From assembly GCA_031963405.1 (NCBI GenBank), contig JASSUJ010000001.1, forward strand, positions 2,108,001 to 2,172,000: 64,000 nt of DNA, given 5' to 3'. Source of the DNA: JASSUD01 sp031963405. GTDB taxonomy: Bacteria > Pseudomonadota > Gammaproteobacteria > Burkholderiales > Burkholderiaceae. The notes beneath the pieces are model-generated. The model saw only the letters and a program-made list of their open reading frames with translations. It was not told the origin of the DNA and ran no database searches. The position numbers were made by a program, and so were the translations under genes. Shown here piece after piece: positions 16,502 through 25,922 of this stretch (positions within the stretch are counted from its first letter, which is position 1; every line of letters begins with the position of its first letter).

Positions 16502-17164
16502 ATGCTTACTTCTACTTCTTTGCCTACGTTTGTCACGCCAGCGCGGTCAACTTATGAGGCTACCTCTTTACATTCTGACGCTGACATTTCTCAAACAGAA
16601 ACGGCGCAAGAGGATACTTATCTAAACGAAAGAGCCAAGCTAGCTCGGATACTGGAATTGCTTGCTAAGCTTAGAGCCATGTTTGAGAACCTCTTTTTCA
16701 AATCAAAAAATGAAAACGAGCGAGCTGAACCACCTCTAAAACAAGTTAAAGCAATAAATCAGCAGTGGCAGAAACTTGAGGATGAAATGCGATTGTTGAC
16801 GATTGATGATGAATCGTTGATAGATGAAATAGATAAGATTTTGCTAAAAGAAATTAATGAGTTACGGGCAAAAATGGCAGAGATTCATGAGGCCTCTACC
16901 GTTTCAGATTCAGAAGATGGCCTTCTCCAAAACATGGAAGACGATCTACAAACGTTAGAAAATGAAAGGCAGATGTCATTAGATTTCTTAGAGTCAATCA
17001 GAGAAGAACTCGCTAGGTCAGCATCTTCCATCAATTCAATAGAAGTAAACGACGAAGACTATGATGACCCAAATGTGAGATTTTCGGCTGCATTAATACA
17101 GCAAGCGCATCAAACGTTAGCCACTCCTGTGAGGTCAACGGAAGCAGATGCCCTGTTTGCATAA
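16502..17164 (+). CDS. Hypothetical coiled-coil protein, possible effector
   Basis: 220 residues, not recognised. ATG preceded by GGGGA. The N terminus (MLTSTSLPTFVTPARSTYEA) is rich in Ser/Thr and has no hydrophobic signal peptide, as in many type III-secreted proteins. Residues about 40-160 are acidic, Leu/Glu rich and predicted helical or coiled coil (LARILELLAKLRAMFENLFF; DEIDKILLKEINELRAKMAE). No enzyme motif is visible. It is a single gene among repeats. Its 3' flank shares a 30-base motif with that of the patatin-like gene. Confidence 0.65.
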   Translation: MLTSTSLPTFVTPARSTYEATSLHSDADISQTETAQEDTYLNERAKLARILELLAKLRAMFENLFFKSKNENERAEPPLKQVKAINQQWQKLEDEMRLLTIDDESLIDEIDKILLKEINELRAKMAEIHEASTVSDSEDGLLQNMEDDLQTLENERQMSLDFLESIREELARSASSINSIEVNDEDYDDPNVRFSAALIQQAHQTLATPVRSTEADALFA

Positions 17165-17199
17165 AAGAGCTTGAGGGTTGGCAAGGCTCTTGGTAATAA

Positions 17200-17232
17200 T
17201 TAATTGAGGACAGGCCCTAATACTTTGAACCA
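17200..17232 (+). repeat. Tail repeat AATTGAGGACAGGCCCTAA, copy 1
   Basis: TAATTGAGGACAGGCCCTAA, then TACTTTGAACC. The same order occurs after the patatin-like gene at 34130-34163. A shorter reversed copy is at 36993-37014. Confidence 0.7.
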
Positions 17233-17234
17233 CT

Positions 17235-17290
17235 TAAGGAAGGCCTGCCTAACCGGAAGGAGGCGTCATGCCTCCTTCTACCGCTAGGGC
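17235..17290. repeat. Short palindromic element before the sulfatase gene
   Basis: TTAAGGAAGGCCTGCCTAACC leads into GAAGGAGGC (17256-17264), loop GTCAT, GCCTCCTTC (17270-17278), a perfect 9-bp stem. The left part matches arms in other elements (GGCCTGCATAACC). Confidence 0.65.
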
Positions 17291-17538
17291 AATGCGATAA
17301 TTCTCATATAATGCCCAGCTTCATTTAAACTCTCGCTTTGTGATTTAAAGGTTTTTTACATCATTTCTGAAAAGAGAGGTGATGGCTTTTCTAGCATTTA
17401 TTTCTTCACCTTCCTTTAGAACCTGTTCCCAATCTTCAAGAGTGAATTGTGTTGGGACCTCCTGTTTAATTAAACGCAACGGTAAGATAGCACACTCACT
17501 TTTTCCTCAAAAAACGATCAGCCAAGCCATTTTCTCTT

Positions 17539-19611
17539 ATGCAAAACCTACGTTTTTCTCGCGTCGTTTGGGCGGTACTGATACTAGGCTCTCTCAGTTT
17601 TTTTACTTTCCGCTTGCTGCAGTTACTGCATTACGGGAGTTCAGCACTTTTCGTTCAACAGCCTGATGATTTGGTTCGTGCTTTCTGGTTAGGGGGACGC
17701 TTTGATTTGAAAATGCTGGCCACAGTCCTGCTACTTACTTTTGTCCCTGCTAGTTTAGTGTTGCTACCTTTGCAGCGTCGTATATCTGCTGTCGTGCAAT
17801 TGTTGATAGTGGCTTTCTTATTTTTGACAATTAATTTTGCCGCTATTTGCCAGTATTTTTATTACGATTTTTATAAAACCCCATTCACTCCTCTTATATT
17901 TGGCTTTTATGAAGATGATACAGCGGCTGTTATCGCTTCCATTACGGGTAGATATCCGGTAGCGCTAGCTTTGTTCGTGGTGCTGGCATTGACGGCTGGG
18001 CAAACATGGTTGACCTATCGGTGCTCGCGTATTGCACAAGCTGAGTTAGTACCTGCTTTATCGGCTAGGCTTGTCGTTGTGGTGACGTTGACTTTACTCG
18101 CGCTTGCCTTTTTTGCGCGCGGTCAATTGGGTACCTTCCCCCTGCGTAAGCAAGATTCGACGGTTTCGCCTAATCCTTTTATTAACGACTTAGTACGCAA
18201 CGCCTGGCAATCTTTATACGATGCGGCGAGAGATCGGCAAGAGCAGATCGAGATTGGCAATGACCCCGCCGTGCAATTAAATGCCTATGGTTTTAGTTCG
18301 CTAGATGAGCTAGCACGTACCGTGGGTGCACGTTCAGGCAGTGCCCGTGATTTAGAGAAGTTTATTTTTCGGCGCACCCCAAAGAATATTTGGCTGGCGA
18401 AAAATCCACCACATCTCGTTTTTGCATTGATGGAGTCATGGGGCGCGCAGCCGCTTAAGCTGAGTACGGCAAGCAATGATTTCACTGGTGCGTTGGGTAA
18501 ATATTTAAAGCGTGGCCCACTTTTTGAAAACTTCTTTTCAGCCCAATTAGGCACCCATCCCACATTAGAGGCACTGCTTCTCAATTCGCCACTGTCTCCA
18601 CTGACGCAAGGCCAAAATGGTTATATAAGCTTTCCTGCAGCGGCGCTTAAGCCATTTAAAGAGCAAGGCTATCGCACAGTATTTGTCTATGGTGGTGGTA
18701 GCGAATGGCGGCAGATAGGCCGAGCGATGCAACATCAGTATTTTGATCAAGTCTATGAAGTTAGTCATATTCTGGCTCGCTACCCGCATGCGAAACGGAA
18801 CGTGTGGGGTGTCTATGATGAAGATTTATTTCGCTTTGCCTTTGAGCTCTTGCAAGAGGCAGACAAAAAGGGAGAAAAGATTTTTCTGTTTGTGCTAAGC
18901 ACCACCAATCATGTCCCGAACCAAATGCCGGCTGACTATAAGCGCCTGCCGCTGGACTTGCCTAAGCTACGTCCTCATTTTGCTGGCAAAGAGCAAGACT
19001 CAGAAAAAATGGCGTGGACTTATCAATATGCCAACCATCAGCTGGGCTTATTTCTTGATCGCGTGACTGGCTCAGCCTTAAAAGAAAAAACGCTAGTGGT
19101 GGCAACAGGCGACCATAACCGTACTTTTTTGAAAAATAGCTTTCCGACCGATAGTAAAGATTTATTTAGCGTGCCCGCTTATTTTTATCTGCCGCATGCT
19201 TACCAGCCTGCCTTTGTACCCGACACCAAGCGCTTTGCTGGGCATCGAGATCTTTTCCCGACGCTGTATCATCTCGCCCTATCAGATACGACTTATCCTG
19301 GTTTAGGTGGAAATTTATTTGCTAAGCTGCCGTCACAACAGCAGTTTGCGGTTATAGATAACCGCTTTATGTTTAGCCGAGAAGGTGCGCTTTTGCCTTT
19401 TGTTGGCCAGCACCCGCCTGCTTTTCAGTGGGATAAAACGTATACAACGCTAGCATCTGAAGCCCAGCCAACAGCGCTCTTATCTGAGCAAGGCAAGCGT
19501 GCTCGTGCTTGGCTAGCGTTGACTGATTGGTATACCCGTTATCAAGTCCTTCAAGCAGGGCAGCAGGCTAGTTCTGTGAAGGATGTGCCTCCCTCAGCCC
19601 TTAATCGTTAA
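17539..19611 (+). CDS. LTA synthase-type sulfatase/phosphoglycerol transferase, membrane
   Basis: 690 residues. The N-terminal part has five hydrophobic segments (about residues 5-25, 52-75, 80-105, 135-155, 170-195). A large periplasmic alkaline-phosphatase-fold domain follows (about 285-600): FALMESWG with the metal-binding Glu, the candidate nucleophile threonine in LGTHPTLEALL, VYGGGSEWRQIG, and VVATGDHNRTF with metal-binding Asp-His. Such enzymes transfer phosphoglycerol or phosphoethanolamine head groups to envelope glycans. Substrate unknown. dgkA follows by 18 bases, which fits recycling of the diacylglycerol such a transferase would release. Confidence 0.85.
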   Translation: MQNLRFSRVVWAVLILGSLSFFTFRLLQLLHYGSSALFVQQPDDLVRAFWLGGRFDLKMLATVLLLTFVPASLVLLPLQRRISAVVQLLIVAFLFLTINFAAICQYFYYDFYKTPFTPLIFGFYEDDTAAVIASITGRYPVALALFVVLALTAGQTWLTYRCSRIAQAELVPALSARLVVVVTLTLLALAFFARGQLGTFPLRKQDSTVSPNPFINDLVRNAWQSLYDAARDRQEQIEIGNDPAVQLNAYGFSSLDELARTVGARSGSARDLEKFIFRRTPKNIWLAKNPPHLVFALMESWGAQPLKLSTASNDFTGALGKYLKRGPLFENFFSAQLGTHPTLEALLLNSPLSPLTQGQNGYISFPAAALKPFKEQGYRTVFVYGGGSEWRQIGRAMQHQYFDQVYEVSHILARYPHAKRNVWGVYDEDLFRFAFELLQEADKKGEKIFLFVLSTTNHVPNQMPADYKRLPLDLPKLRPHFAGKEQDSEKMAWTYQYANHQLGLFLDRVTGSALKEKTLVVATGDHNRTFLKNSFPTDSKDLFSVPAYFYLPHAYQPAFVPDTKRFAGHRDLFPTLYHLALSDTTYPGLGGNLFAKLPSQQQFAVIDNRFMFSREGALLPFVGQHPPAFQWDKTYTTLASEAQPTALLSEQGKRARAWLALTDWYTRYQVLQAGQQASSVKDVPPSALNR

Positions 19612-19629
19612 TAATTTTAAAGTCTGTCT

Positions 19630-20052
19630 ATGCCAGCTTTGCCGCCCATTCAGCATGACTCATCAGCCCAGGCGCATAAAAAAGTGCGCGGTTTAACTCG
19701 CCTGTGGCACGCCTTCTTATATTCCTGCAGCGGTTTACGCTATGCAGTGTTAGAAGAAAAGGCTTTTCGCCAAGAGTTGGCGCTAGCTGTGATCCTGATT
19801 CCGCTGGCCTTTGCGTTACCTGTGCTAGTCATCGAACGACTCTTACTCATTGGCTCAGTGCTGCTGGTATTGATCGTTGAGCTGTTGAATTCCGCTATCG
19901 AAGCGGCGCTTGATCGCATCTCGCTGGAGCAGCATCCCCTGACTAAACGAGCCAAAGATTTTGGCAGCGCTGCTGTCTTGCTAGCCTTATGCTGGTGTGC
20001 GTTAGCCTGGTTATTATTAGTTGGTCCATTGGTGTGGATATGGCTGCGCTAA
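19630..20052 (+). CDS. dgkA: Diacylglycerol kinase
   Basis: 140 residues, small integral membrane DgkA. It phosphorylates diacylglycerol to phosphatidate for reuse. The signature ELLNSAIEAALDRIS (about 82-96) carries the catalytic Glu/Asn; EEKAFRQELALAVILIPLAF precedes it; three hydrophobic helices are visible (about 50-65, 68-85, 115-138). It is translationally close to the upstream membrane sulfatase. Confidence 0.93.
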   Translation: MPALPPIQHDSSAQAHKKVRGLTRLWHAFLYSCSGLRYAVLEEKAFRQELALAVILIPLAFALPVLVIERLLLIGSVLLVLIVELLNSAIEAALDRISLEQHPLTKRAKDFGSAAVLLALCWCALAWLLLVGPLVWIWLR

Positions 20053-20284
20053 GAGCCCGTTATCATGCTGAAAACGCTATCGCTGCTTGAGGCTGTCGCG
20101 GGTGCTAGTTCAGTGCAATAGCTTGAACTTTGCCGAGTTATTTTGCTGCGTGATTTATCGCGCTCGTTGTAAGAGCCGCCAATCTGTTCTGAGTGCGTAT
20201 AATTAGGCCCTGATTTTCGCGTGGCCTTTTTTATTTTTTCGGTCTCTTTTAGTTCATTTCTTTGCTTCCTTTCTTGGGTGCTCT
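20053..20284. other. Gap before purL
   Basis: 232 bases without a clear gene or strong palindrome; presumably contains the purL promoter. Confidence 0.35.
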
Positions 20285-23200
20285 ATGTCGCATTGCTCAC
20301 ACTTACTTGGCGCGCTGGCGCATTCTGCTTTTCGGCTTGAAAGATATATGCAGCAGTTACGCAAAATCGACGTCGCCGTCAGTGGCCTGCACGCTCGTTA
20401 TGTGTATTTTGTCAAAGCTAAGCAAGCCTTAAGTGAGCAAGAGCAGGCGCGCTTGCAATTGCTCTTGGAAGCTCGCTACGAGCATGAAGATGTTCATCCT
20501 CAATCCCAGGAAGGTCTGCATAATCCGCGGGCAAGGAATGCCGACGCAGACAGCACGCTCGTACGGCAAGGAAATATGACGCCGCCCCCGAGTTATGCCG
20601 GCATTCCTGAAGAAACTGCCTTTGCTCAGTGGATAGTTATCCCTCGGCTTGGCACGCTCTCGCCTTGGGCCAGTAAAGCAGTCGAAATTGTGCGTGATTG
20701 CGGCTTGGCATCAGTTGAGCGCATTGAGCGCGGGATTGTTTACACCCTGTATAGCGACACGCCTACCCAGTTGGAATCTGAACATCAGACTCAAGCTGCT
20801 GCGCTCGCGCAAGAGCTTTATGATCGTATGACTGAAACAGTCGTACAAACTTATACAGACGCCTATGCGCTTTTTGAGCCGCTACCCGCGCTTGCTTTAG
20901 GGCGAGTGCCGCTTTTAAAAGAGGGCAAAGAAGCGCTACAGCTGGCTAATCGACAGTGGGGGTTGGCACTTTCTGAAACAGAGGTGGAATATCTTTACGA
21001 AGCGTTTACTCAGTTAGGCAGAGACCCAACTGATGCTGAATTAATGATGTTCGCGCAAGCCAATAGCGAGCATTGTCGGCATAAGATTTTTAATGCTCAT
21101 TGGGTGATTGATGGCAAGCCACAAGAGCAATCTTTGTTTGGCCTGATCAAGCGCACTTATCGTGAGCACCCGCAGCAAACTGAAATCGCTTACTCCGATA
21201 ATGCCGCGGTAATTACTGGCGCGCCGATTGAACGTTGGAACGCTGCCCCGCAGAGCAGACTCTATCAAGCCAATACTGAGCTTACCCATAGCGTAATCAA
21301 AGTAGAAACCCATAACCATCCGACGGCGATTGCACCGTTTCCTGGTGCATCTACTGGCGCAGGGGGTGAAATTCGCGATGAAGGGGCGACTGGCCGAGGG
21401 GCCAGGCCTAAAGCGGGGTTGAGTGGGTTTTCCGTATCCAACTTGCATCTGCCAGACATGGCGACGCCTTGGGAAAATGCACCCAGCGTGGAGGCGCAAG
21501 AGACAATTCAAGATGCTAGTCGCCCCAACCCAAATGCGGCTGCGACGCTCACTGAGCAGCCGCCTCATCTCGCCTCGCCATTAGACATCATGTTGCAGGG
21601 GCCGATTGGTGCGGCAGCGTTTAATAATGAATTTGGTCGTCCTAATTTAGGCGGATATTTCCGCGTCTACGAGCAAATGGTAGAAGGGCGCCGGCGCGGC
21701 TATGCCAAGCCCATCATGATTGCTGGTGGTTTAGGCAATATCGCTGCGCGTGATACCTATAAATCTACTTTTGGCGCAGGCACGCTGCTGGTGCAAATTG
21801 GTGGCCCAGGCCTACGGATTGGCTTAGGAGGCGGGGCAGCAAGCTCGCTTGCGGCGGGCACAAATAGTACTGAGCTTGATTTTGATTCGGTGCAGCGTGG
21901 CAACCCTGAGATGCAGCGGCGCGCGCAAGAAGTGATCAATGCTTGCTGCGCGTTGGCGCAGGTTGAAGGAGGGCATAACCCTATCTTAAGCGTGCATGAC
22001 GTGGGCGCTGGCGGTTTATCGAATGCCTTTCCAGAATTGGTAGATGGCGCTAAGCAAGGCGCACGCTTTATTTTGCAGCGCATTCTATTAGAAGAAAGCG
22101 GTTTGTCTGCGCGTGAGATCTGGAGTAATGAAGCGCAAGAGCGTTATGTGCTTGCGATTGACCCAGCAGACTGGGCTACTTTTGAAGCGATTTGCCAGCG
22201 TGAGCGTTGCCCTTGCTCAATTATTGGTGAGGCAACCCAAGAACAGCAGTTGCAGTTGATCGATGAGAACGTTGCTACTGCTGCAGATCATCCAATTGAT
22301 ATGCCTTTGGAAGTGCTGTTAGGTAACCTTCCACGTTTGCAACGTAACGTAACTCGTCCACCATCGAGTCTTAAAGAAGCGGCGCTTGCCAATCCTCCCT
22401 CTTTACCTTCGGGCATACAGGTAGATCACGTCTCGCTTGATACGCTCGTGCGCGACGTGCTGCGCCACCCAACGGTCGCGAGCAAATCCTTTTTATTAAG
22501 CATCGGAGACCGCACGGTGGGCGGCTTGTCAGTGCGCGATCCTTATGTGGGGCCGTGGCAAGTGCCAGTGGCTGACTGCGCTATTACCGCAATGGATTTC
22601 GCGGGCCATCGCGGGGAAGCAATGGCTATGGCCGAGCGTGCACCGTTGGCCGTGATAGATGCGCAAGCTTCGGCTCGCATCGCCTTAGGTGAGGTAGTGA
22701 CCAATTTAGCCTCAGCACCGATTGCAGCGCTTAGCGATATTAAGCTCTCGGCAAACTGGATGGCAGCGTGCGGCGAAGATAAAGAAGATGTGGCGCTCTA
22801 TGATGCGGTGCAAGCGCTAAGCGATGTATGCGTATCGTTGGGTCTGTGTATTCCTGTCGGAAAAGATTCTCTCTCCATGCGCACTGCATGGCGCTCGCAG
22901 CAAGACACTGACTTAGGCTCGGCAGCAGCAGAAGAGCAAATCACCTCGCCACTATCAGTCGTGCTCACAGGCTTTGCACCTGTAGCCGATGTACGCGAGC
23001 ATTTGACCCCGCAATTACAGGGCCTAACAGAGCCTACTGCTATTTCTGCTGAAGTCACCGCAGCGTCTGTTGCGATGTCTTCTGCTGGCCCATCTAACAC
23101 AGATTTAATTTTGATCGACCTGGGACGCGGGCAAAACCGCTTAGGCGCCAGCATTTTGGCCCAAGTGACCCAGCAAACCGGCAATCTCACGCCTGATTTA

Positions 23201-24658
23201 GATGGTGAGCGTGGCATAGCTGATCTCAAAGGTTTCTTTAGCGCGATACAAGCCTTGCGCTCGCAAGGATTATTGCTTGCTTACCATGACCGCTCAGATG
23301 GCGGCTTGCTGGCGACGGTATGTGAAATGGCTTTTGCTGGTCACATGGGGGTAACGCTCAATATGGACCTGCTGACTTTGGATCCAGTCCATGAGTCAGA
23401 TTACGGCGACGCTAAAAATTGGGCTCAGCAGGTAGTGGGCCAACGTAACCAACGTACCGTGCAAGCACTCTTTGCCGAAGAGCTAGGCGCGGTGGTGCAA
23501 ACTCGCAGCGCAGATCGAGCTGCTGTGTTTGCCATGCTCCGTGAGTACGGCTTAGGAGCGTGTAGCTATGTAATAGGCACTCCTAATACGCGCGATGTCA
23601 TTGAAATTTATCGCGACACGCAAAAAATCTTTAGCGCGCCACGCAGCGAGCTGCAGCGCACATGGAGCGAGGTCAGTTGGCGTATCGCTCGCTTGCGCGA
23701 CGCGCCAGCCTGTGCCGATAGTGAATACGAAGCGCTAACAGATGAACAAGACCCTGGTCTAACACCTCACCTTACTTTCGCGCCAGAAGAGCTTGCACTA
23801 CCTGCTTTAAACATAGGTGCACGTCCTCGTGTGGCGGTTTTACGTGAACAGGGCGTGAACTCATACGCCGAAATGGCCTACGCATTTTACCGTGCTGGCT
23901 TCGATGCGTATGACGTCACCATGAGCGATTTACTTGCAGGCCGCGCTGACCTCAATACATTTGTTGGTTTGGTGGCATGTGGCGGTTTCTCATACGGTGA
24001 CGTATTAGGTGCTGGGGAGGGCTGGGCGAAGACAATACGATTTAATACCCGCTTAGCCGATGCTTTCTCAGCTTTCTTTGCGCGGCCCGATACCTTTGCG
24101 CTTGGCGTATGTAATGGTTGCCAGATGCTGAGCGCCTTAGCGGGTGATCTATATATTCCTGGTGGTGCTGCAGAGCAGGGGAGCAAATCTGCTGCTGATT
24201 GGCCTGGCTTAATTCCAGGCGCACAAGCTTGGCCTGCATTCACGCGCAACCTGTCAGAGCAATTTGAAGCTCGTCTTGCACTGGTGGAAATACAAGCCTC
24301 GCCTTCTTTATTTTTCCAAGGCATGGAAGGCTCGCGCTTACCTGTGGTGGTGTCACACGGAGAAGGCTATGCCAATTTCTCAGTGCGAGGCAATTTCGCC
24401 ACCCTCCAGCAGCAGCAACAAATCGTATTGCAATACGTTGATCACTACGGTGCGCCTACCGAGCGCTATCCATTCAACCCGAATGGGTCAGTGCAAGGCA
24501 TAACCGGTGTCACCACGCCAGATGGTCGCTTTACCGCATTGATGCCACACCCAGAGCGCGTTTTCCGCACGCTACAAATGAGCTGGCATCCTGAGCAATG
24601 GGGTGAGCTTAGCCCTTGGTTCCGCATCTTCCAGAATGCACGGCGGGTAGTGGGGTAG
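20285..24658 (+). CDS. purL: Phosphoribosylformylglycinamidine synthase with in-frame palindromic insert
   Basis: 1457 residues, longer than the roughly 1300-1350 usual for the single-chain proteobacterial enzyme. It converts FGAR to FGAM using ATP and glutamine in purine synthesis. In order: N-terminal domain (about 1-230), linker with ANSEHCRHKIF, two AIR-synthetase-like halves (KVETHNHPTAIAPFPGASTG; VGKDSLSMRT), and a glutamine amidotransferase domain from about 1180 with the catalytic Cys in GVCNGCQMLSAL and His/Glu in MPHPERV. Residues about 75-109 are encoded by a palindromic repeat (20509-20612) between the YFVKAKQALSEQEQARL region and FAQWIVIPRLGTLSPWASKA. The frame stays open, so the enzyme is probably active, as the insert lies in a variable N-terminal loop. 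Confidence 0.95.
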   Translation: MSHCSHLLGALAHSAFRLERYMQQLRKIDVAVSGLHARYVYFVKAKQALSEQEQARLQLLLEARYEHEDVHPQSQEGLHNPRARNADADSTLVRQGNMTPPPSYAGIPEETAFAQWIVIPRLGTLSPWASKAVEIVRDCGLASVERIERGIVYTLYSDTPTQLESEHQTQAAALAQELYDRMTETVVQTYTDAYALFEPLPALALGRVPLLKEGKEALQLANRQWGLALSETEVEYLYEAFTQLGRDPTDAELMMFAQANSEHCRHKIFNAHWVIDGKPQEQSLFGLIKRTYREHPQQTEIAYSDNAAVITGAPIERWNAAPQSRLYQANTELTHSVIKVETHNHPTAIAPFPGASTGAGGEIRDEGATGRGARPKAGLSGFSVSNLHLPDMATPWENAPSVEAQETIQDASRPNPNAAATLTEQPPHLASPLDIMLQGPIGAAAFNNEFGRPNLGGYFRVYEQMVEGRRRGYAKPIMIAGGLGNIAARDTYKSTFGAGTLLVQIGGPGLRIGLGGGAASSLAAGTNSTELDFDSVQRGNPEMQRRAQEVINACCALAQVEGGHNPILSVHDVGAGGLSNAFPELVDGAKQGARFILQRILLEESGLSAREIWSNEAQERYVLAIDPADWATFEAICQRERCPCSIIGEATQEQQLQLIDENVATAADHPIDMPLEVLLGNLPRLQRNVTRPPSSLKEAALANPPSLPSGIQVDHVSLDTLVRDVLRHPTVASKSFLLSIGDRTVGGLSVRDPYVGPWQVPVADCAITAMDFAGHRGEAMAMAERAPLAVIDAQASARIALGEVVTNLASAPIAALSDIKLSANWMAACGEDKEDVALYDAVQALSDVCVSLGLCIPVGKDSLSMRTAWRSQQDTDLGSAAAEEQITSPLSVVLTGFAPVADVREHLTPQLQGLTEPTAISAEVTAASVAMSSAGPSNTDLILIDLGRGQNRLGASILAQVTQQTGNLTPDLDGERGIADLKGFFSAIQALRSQGLLLAYHDRSDGGLLATVCEMAFAGHMGVTLNMDLLTLDPVHESDYGDAKNWAQQVVGQRNQRTVQALFAEELGAVVQTRSADRAAVFAMLREYGLGACSYVIGTPNTRDVIEIYRDTQKIFSAPRSELQRTWSEVSWRIARLRDAPACADSEYEALTDEQDPGLTPHLTFAPEELALPALNIGARPRVAVLREQGVNSYAEMAYAFYRAGFDAYDVTMSDLLAGRADLNTFVGLVACGGFSYGDVLGAGEGWAKTIRFNTRLADAFSAFFARPDTFALGVCNGCQMLSALAGDLYIPGGAAEQGSKSAADWPGLIPGAQAWPAFTRNLSEQFEARLALVEIQASPSLFFQGMEGSRLPVVVSHGEGYANFSVRGNFATLQQQQQIVLQYVDHYGAPTERYPFNPNGSVQGITGVTTPDGRFTALMPHPERVFRTLQMSWHPEQWGELSPWFRIFQNARRVVG
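20509..20612. repeat. Palindromic element inserted in frame within purL
   Basis: Left arm GGAAGGTCTGCATAATCCGCGG, right arm CCCCGAGTTATGCCGGCATTCC: pairing at about 18 of 24 positions. The inner part, read on the minus strand, has GGCGTCATATTTCCTTGCCG, TAC and GTCTGCGTCGGCATTCCTTGC, the shared core. The encoded peptide includes HNPRARNADADST and GNMTPPPSY. PRARNADADS also appears in the frame of the intergenic copy at 6401-6510. Confidence 0.88.
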
Positions 24659-25307
24659 GGGGGAGTGCCATAGGCATAACTTTTTCTTATTTTTAAAGAA
24701 GCGCTGAATAACCTAGACAATAAGCCGGCAGTGGCGTCATGCCCCTTGTTCGCGATTTATTCAGCGTTTTTTTAAATAAGCGTGGTATATAAAAGCCTGC
24801 CTATATCTCTTTGAGTGTAGGTATATTTCATGAAGATGAATGCGCTATATTGCAATAAATTATTGATTTAAAAAATAAAAATATATAGCGTGCTTGTTAA
24901 ATATTCTTAATTGAATTCAAGAATTACCGCTCATAATTGTTTTAAGCTGAGTTATCTCCCATCAACGCGACTACATCTTTTAGGGCTCTCTTAAAGGGAG
25001 CCTAATTATCGACTCTGCTACTGCAGCAGCTCGATTTCAACGCGATCTAACACTTTTATCTATAAGCTTATCGAGGTATTTCCTAGCTTTATAGTTCATC
25101 TCTATGAGATGAATGGTGAACGCCCCTCTTGAATGTACTGTGCTGAATCTAACATTTTTCAGCCAGGGCTTTAGCAAGCACTCGGTTGCCTATATTAAAT
25201 TTTCTAAAGATATCGGGTTACGCAACAAACTTTCTTTTTTAGCATAGAGCATATATTTATTTATATTATATTTTCCATAATTGATTGTAATATTGTGGGG
25301 ATAGGTA
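24659..25307. other. AT-rich gap after purL
   Basis: 649 bases. Contains the palindromic element at 24694-24776, then AT-rich DNA without a supported gene. This begins the accessory stretch running to recA. Confidence 0.45.
24694..24776. repeat. Palindromic element after purL
   Basis: AAAGAAGCGCTGAATAACC pairs with TTATTCAGCGTTTTTTTAAA. Inside is GCCGGCAGTGGCGTCATGCC. The right end reads as a T-rich tail, so this copy might also end the purL transcript. Confidence 0.75.
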
Positions 25308-25505
25308 ATGGTAAAGGTAAAGGTTTTAGATGATTATTTTTCTAGAATTAATTTTGTAGTCAAGTCTATTTTTAAAAAATTTGGATGTGAAGAAAAAAAT
25401 ACTAATTCTAATAGTATTTTTGGGGTGTCAGATATGAAAAATAATGCAAGTGAAACAAATAGGGTTAAACGTTCTGAAGGGAAAATGGGGCGTCGTATTA
25501 AGTGA
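25308..25505 (+). CDS. Small basic hypothetical protein (uncertain)
   Basis: 65 residues, lysine/arginine rich (MVKVKVLDDYFSRINFVVKS... ending KMGRRIK). A GGGGATAGGT stretch precedes the ATG. It lies in AT-rich DNA 400 bases upstream of the NACHT-WD40 gene. No family is recognised. Supporting points are the ribosome site and isolated open frame; chance is possible in AT-rich DNA. Confidence 0.3.
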   Translation: MVKVKVLDDYFSRINFVVKSIFKKFGCEEKNTNSNSIFGVSDMKNNASETNRVKRSEGKMGRRIK

Positions 25506-25922
25506 AATTATAATTACTTTTTATTATTTAATGTAAATTCCAGTAATATTGTGGGCAGTTTATTAAAAAATTTAATTAATAATTATAATTTAGCTAATCT
25601 TTGGCAACTCTGTCTATATTTTATTTAAGATTATTCTTATTTCTCATCTTTTCAAGCACAGCGCTTACGCTGTCGTATCAATATCCAGTCAGTATTTTCT
25701 ACATAGCTTCTGTTCATTAATTTCCTCCGTAATATTCATTTTTATAGATTAATCTTATAATTCATTTGTCTAATTAGAAAAGTCTAATGCTATGAAGTGT
25801 TTTATCCCTAAAATTTCAGGTCAATAAATCTATAGTCATAGCGCTAAGCTTTTGTTATTTCAAATAAATTTTTTGAAATTAGTGCTTTTAAATATAAAAA
25901 AATCAATAAATCGGAGAAAGAA
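25506..25922. other. AT-rich leader of the NACHT-WD40 gene
   Basis: 417 bases, very AT-rich. GGAGAAAG at 25914-25921 is the ribosome site of the following TTG start. No palindrome of the dispersed family is present. The promoter should lie here but no clear box stands out. Confidence 0.4.

Larger units (their letters stand above)
17165..17538. other. Gap with shared tail motif and hairpin
   Basis: 374 bases. AAGAGCTTG (from 17165) pairs with CAAGGCTCTT, a stem-loop right after the hypothetical gene. A tail repeat follows at 17200-17232 and a palindromic element at 17235-17290. An open frame starting at 17379 overlaps the sulfatase gene in another frame and is not convincing. Confidence 0.5.

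Noticed and set aside
17379..17666. 95-codon frame upstream of and overlapping the sulfatase gene
   Set aside because: Overlaps the well-supported sulfatase start in another frame and matches no family.
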